The notes beneath the pieces are model-generated. The model searched no databases, was not told the DNA's origin, and was given only the letters and a program-made list of their open reading frames with translations. From an uncultured Helicobacter sp. (GTDB lineage: Bacteria; Campylobacterota; Campylobacteria; Campylobacterales; Helicobacteraceae), in the NCBI GenBank assembly GCA_947179285.1, contig CAMXAV010000022.1, positions 1-8,226 on the forward strand: a DNA stretch of 8,226 nucleotides. Direction: 5' to 3'. The position numbers were made by a program, and so were the translations under genes. How positions within the stretch are numbered: position 1 is the stretch's first letter; each line of letters starts with the position of its first letter. Below, piece after piece: positions 6,019-8,226 of this stretch.

Positions 6019-7005
6019 ATGCAAGAAGCGCTCATCAAACTCTCCTCGCTTGGCGATATTATCCACCTTGCGCTCTTGCTGCCGATGTTTGAACGCCGCG
6101 AGCGCATGTGGTTTGTCGATTCCGACTTTGCCCCGCTGCTCGAAAACGCGCCATACATCAGCGCCATCTACCCGCTGCCCTTGCGCCGCTTGTTGCGCGA
6201 GCGCGCGTATTCGCAGACTGCCGCGATTCTGTGGCAGTTGCGCAACATTGGCACGTTTGACTATGCCATTGACGCGCAAGGGCTGTTCAAAAGCGCGCTC
6301 GTGGGCGCGTTGCTCTGCACAAAACACCGCTATGGATTCTCGCGCAAATCGGCGCGCGAGGGAATCGCCGCGCTTTTCTACAACCACCACTACCACATCG
6401 CATACAGCGAGCATATCCTCAAGCGCAACGCGCAATTGCTCGCGTTTGCGTATGGGCAAACATGCGATGAGACGCGGCTTGCAGAGTTTCTCGCCACGCG
6501 CGCGAGCCGCCCGCTGCCGCTTGCCCCAAGCGCCGAAGGGGCGCAAAGAATCGCTGCGTTGTTGCAAAACTTTGGCGCAAAGCCCAAGATTCTCTTCGCG
6601 CTCGAATCCTCGCGCGCCTCAAAAGTCTATCCGCCGCGACACTTTTTGGCGCTCTCAAAACTGCTGCCCGAATGCCAAATCCTCTTGCTCTCGCACTCCG
6701 CCCCAGAGGTTGCGACACATCTTGTCGCGCAAAATGGCGCGCTGTGTGCGCTGCCGCCGCTCAACCTTGACGAGCTCAAGGCGCTCATCTTGCAAACCGA
6801 CCTCGTCATCGGCGGCGACACGGGCGTTGTACATCTCGCGTTTGCGCTCTGCCGCGCCTCGCTTATGCTGTTTTCCGACACAACCATCGAACGTTTCGGC
6901 TTGCTCTCGCCCAAAAATCGCGCGCTGCACGCACCAAGCGGGCTGCAAGACCTCGCGCCAGAGAGTGTCGCGCAATGTGCACGCGCCATATTGGAGACAC
7001 AATGA
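6019..7005 (+). CDS. waaC: LPS heptosyltransferase I WaaC (GT family 9)
   Basis: WaaC transfers the first L-glycero-D-manno-heptose from ADP-heptose to Kdo of the lipid A-Kdo acceptor at the cytoplasmic face of the inner membrane. The 328-residue length fits the family. The N-terminal IKLSSLGDIIH (residues 6-16) is the GT9 signature and carries D13 at the same position as the catalytic D13 of E. coli WaaC. Next come FDYAIDAQGLFKSAL and YGFSRKSARE. K202 in SRASKVYPPRHF probably matches the donor-binding Lys. IGGDTGVVHLAFAL (D267) is the C-terminal nucleotide-sugar motif. The ATG at 6019 is the only plausible start because an in-frame TGA lies at 6001, yet no GGAG-type ribosome binding site precedes it, only AAAAGA. 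The stop overlaps the next ATG (ATGA). H. pylori HP0279 sits in the same context. Confidence 0.93.
   Translation: MQEALIKLSSLGDIIHLALLLPMFERRERMWFVDSDFAPLLENAPYISAIYPLPLRRLLRERAYSQTAAILWQLRNIGTFDYAIDAQGLFKSALVGALLCTKHRYGFSRKSAREGIAALFYNHHYHIAYSEHILKRNAQLLAFAYGQTCDETRLAEFLATRASRPLPLAPSAEGAQRIAALLQNFGAKPKILFALESSRASKVYPPRHFLALSKLLPECQILLLSHSAPEVATHLVAQNGALCALPPLNLDELKALILQTDLVIGGDTGVVHLAFALCRASLMLFSDTTIERFGLLSPKNRALHAPSGLQDLAPESVAQCARAILETQ
6993..6996 (+). promoter_or_regulatory. Ribosome binding site that fixes the acyltransferase start at 7002
   Basis: GGAG lies five bases before ATG at 7002, which overlaps the waaC stop as ATGA. An upstream in-frame ATG at 6975 lacks such a site and would add nine residues with no family counterpart. 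Confidence 0.6.
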
Positions 7006-7898
7006 AGCAAAAAATTATGTCGTTCTTATTTTATTCTCTCGCGCATTTCGTGGCTGCGCTGCCCCATTGGGCGTTTTTGGGCTTTCTCAAGACGCTTGCG
7101 GGGTTGTTTGCGCTGCTCGACAGACGCCGCAAGCGCGATGCGCGTGTGAATCTCGACTTTGTCTATGGCGATAGGTTGAGCAACGCCGAAAAAGAGCGCA
7201 TCATCACGCGCTGCTATCAAAACTTTGCGTTCAATATCCTCGAATCCCTGCGCATCGCTGTGGATTCTAAAGAGGCGATTTTGCGGCGCGTGAATTTTGT
7301 TGGGCAAGAGAGCGCCGAAAACGCGATTCCAAAGGGCAAGCCGTTCGTGATTATCACCGCGCACTATGGCTGCTGGGAGCTCGCCGCCGTGAGCGCGGGC
7401 ATTATGTATGGGCGTGTGGGCAATGTTGGGCGCATGTTCAAGAACGCAACGCTCGATATGTTCTTGCGCAGCGTGCGCGAGCGCTTTGGAATCGTGCTGA
7501 TTGACAAGCAAAATGGGCTCAAGGCGATGCTCAAGATGATGAGCAAGGGCACGGCGCTTGGTATGATTGTTGACCAAAACACGTCAGAATCCGAAGGGCG
7601 CTTGGTGCGCTTTTTTGATAAACAAGTGCGGCACACGCCCGCGCCGGCGATTCTGGCGCGGCGATTCGAGACGGTGATTTTGCCTGTGTTTGTGCAATGC
7701 AACGCCGATTTCTCGCATTGCACCGCCTATTTTTGCACGCCCATTTTGCCCATGCAAAGCGAAGATGTGCAAGAAGATGTTTTGAAAATGACTCAACAAA
7801 TCGCCGATGTTACGCAAGAAATGATAGAACAAAAACCCGATGAATGGTTTTGGTTTCATAAACGATTTAAAAATCAATATGAGGAAATTTATGGCTAA
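7002..7898 (+). CDS. waaM: Lipid A late acyltransferase (LpxL/HtrB family, waaM)
   Basis: This 298-residue member of the LpxL/LpxM (HtrB) family adds a secondary acyl chain to lipid A at the inner membrane. An N-terminal hydrophobic segment (about residues 5-36) serves as membrane anchor. The catalytic H-x4-E motif is HYGCWE, with H121 and E126, preceded by the strand FVIITA. Further family features are the DQNTSESEGRLVRFFDK stretch, with the DQN typical of the family, and the C-terminal WFWFHKRFK, close to the WxHRRFK signature. The start at 7002 is chosen for its ribosome binding site and the ATGA overlap with waaC. The 3' end overlaps the next gene by eight bases. Position after waaC matches H. 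pylori HP0280 and Campylobacter waaM/htrB. The chain length transferred cannot be told; the usual 'lauroyl' label is by homology only. Confidence 0.93.
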   Translation: MKQKIMSFLFYSLAHFVAALPHWAFLGFLKTLAGLFALLDRRRKRDARVNLDFVYGDRLSNAEKERIITRCYQNFAFNILESLRIAVDSKEAILRRVNFVGQESAENAIPKGKPFVIITAHYGCWELAAVSAGIMYGRVGNVGRMFKNATLDMFLRSVRERFGIVLIDKQNGLKAMLKMMSKGTALGMIVDQNTSESEGRLVRFFDKQVRHTPAPAILARRFETVILPVFVQCNADFSHCTAYFCTPILPMQSEDVQEDVLKMTQQIADVTQEMIEQKPDEWFWFHKRFKNQYEEIYG

Positions 7899-8226
7899 TG
7901 CGATTTCGGCGGTGATTCTCACGCGGGATTCCGAGCGGCTCTTGGCGCAAGTGCTCGGCGCGCTCGCGCGGCTTGACGAAGTCGTCTTGCTCGACAATGG
8001 CTCGCAAGACAAAACGCTTATAATCGCCAAAGAATTTGCGAATGTTACGATTCACAAGCACCCATTTATCGGCTTTGGCAAGATGAAGCAGCTTGGCGCA
8101 AAACTTGCAAAAAACGATTGGATTCTCTCGATTGATAGCGATGAAATCGCCTCGGATTTGCTCGTTGATGAGCTCTTGACGCTGCCGCTTGACCCGCAGA
8201 TTCTCTATGCGTATGATGTGCAAAAT
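7891..8226 (+). CDS. Family 2 glycosyltransferase, WaaE/KdtX or LgtF-like (partial, 3' end outside window)
   Basis: The frame is open from ATG at 7891 to the window end: 112 residues of a GT-A fold glycosyltransferase. The N-terminal ISAVILTRDSERLL (residues 5-18) is the first nucleotide-binding strand, EVVLLDNGSQDKT follows with D35-N36-G37-S38, and the metal-binding DxD is D82-S83-D84 in WILSIDSDE. The segment HPFIGFGKMKQLGAKLAKNDW is characteristic of the WaaE/KdtX group, which adds a beta-linked glucose to inner-core heptose. Campylobacter LgtF (Cj1135), also just after waaC and waaM, is the likely functional parallel. AGGA at 7882-7885 is the ribosome binding site, inside the end of the acyltransferase gene. 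Sugar and linkage are inferred from family and context, and whether a second domain follows is outside the window. Confidence 0.88.
   Translation, partial: MANAISAVILTRDSERLLAQVLGALARLDEVVLLDNGSQDKTLIIAKEFANVTIHKHPFIGFGKMKQLGAKLAKNDWILSIDSDEIASDLLVDELLTLPLDPQILYAYDVQN

Noticed and set aside
6975..7001. Earlier ATG start for the lipid A acyltransferase.
   Set aside because: The nine added residues do not look like the family's N-terminus, and the ATG at 7002 has GGAG at proper spacing and an ATGA overlap.
6050..7174. A plus-strand open frame of 374 codons that is longer than waaC and lies over it in another frame.
   Set aside because: The translation is rich in Arg, Ser, Ala and Cys with no recognisable motif. 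The overlapping waaC frame carries all heptosyltransferase signatures and proper coupling to its neighbours.

Overview
The window looks like chromosomal DNA from a Campylobacterota (Epsilonproteobacteria) member of the Helicobacter/Wolinella type. Three things suggest this. The run ferredoxin - Ppx/GppA phosphatase - heptosyltransferase I - LpxL-type acyltransferase matches, from memory, the order HP0277-HP0280 of Helicobacter pylori. The upstream run methyltransferase - YkgJ-type protein - TPR lipoprotein - trpC resembles, less certainly, Campylobacter jejuni Cj0495-Cj0498. The promoters have T-rich stretches in front of TATAAT-like -10 boxes. GC content, estimated by eye from a few lines, is near 50%, high for Helicobacter, so I do not name a species. 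It looks like compact core genome; I see no mobile element, CRISPR array, tRNA or rRNA, and no defence system.

Layout. (1) Positions 1-834, minus strand: an exported protein with an SH3b-like C-terminal region, cut by the window start. (2) 835-923: a divergent promoter region with a 17-bp inverted repeat over one -10 box. (3) 924-4149, plus strand: a tightly packed four-gene unit, namely a TrmN6-type methyltransferase (TTG start), a YkgJ-type cysteine-cluster protein (TTG start), a TPR lipoprotein and stand-alone TrpC. (4) 4150-4216: a gap with a promoter-like TATAAT and a small hairpin that takes in part of the ferredoxin Shine-Dalgarno sequence. (5) 4217-5943: a 2[4Fe-4S] ferredoxin overlapping by one base with a Ppx/GppA-family phosphatase. 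(6) 5944-6018: a short gap with an imperfect hairpin and a weak promoter-like box. (7) 6019-8226: the start of a lipopolysaccharide or lipooligosaccharide (LPS/LOS) core cluster, with waaC, a lipid A late acyltransferase gene (waaM/lpxL type) and a family 2 glycosyltransferase cut by the window end.

How the genes work together. WaaC, the acyltransferase and the WaaE/LgtF-like glycosyltransferase all act on the inner core and lipid A at the cytoplasmic face of the inner membrane, and their overlapping reading frames suggest co-translation. The ferredoxin-phosphatase pair joins electron transfer or Fe-S chemistry with polyphosphate or (p)ppGpp metabolism only by position. The first operon mixes RNA modification, a metal-binding protein, an envelope lipoprotein and tryptophan biosynthesis, so a shared function is not obvious.

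The most unusual signal is compositional. Reading the whole plus strand by eye, I find no GATC and no GGCC, only one CCGG, about 65 GATTC/GAATC and only about three GAGTC/GACTC. This fits strong avoidance of certain palindromic tetramers, as seen under restriction-modification pressure. I did not find a previously undescribed gene system.
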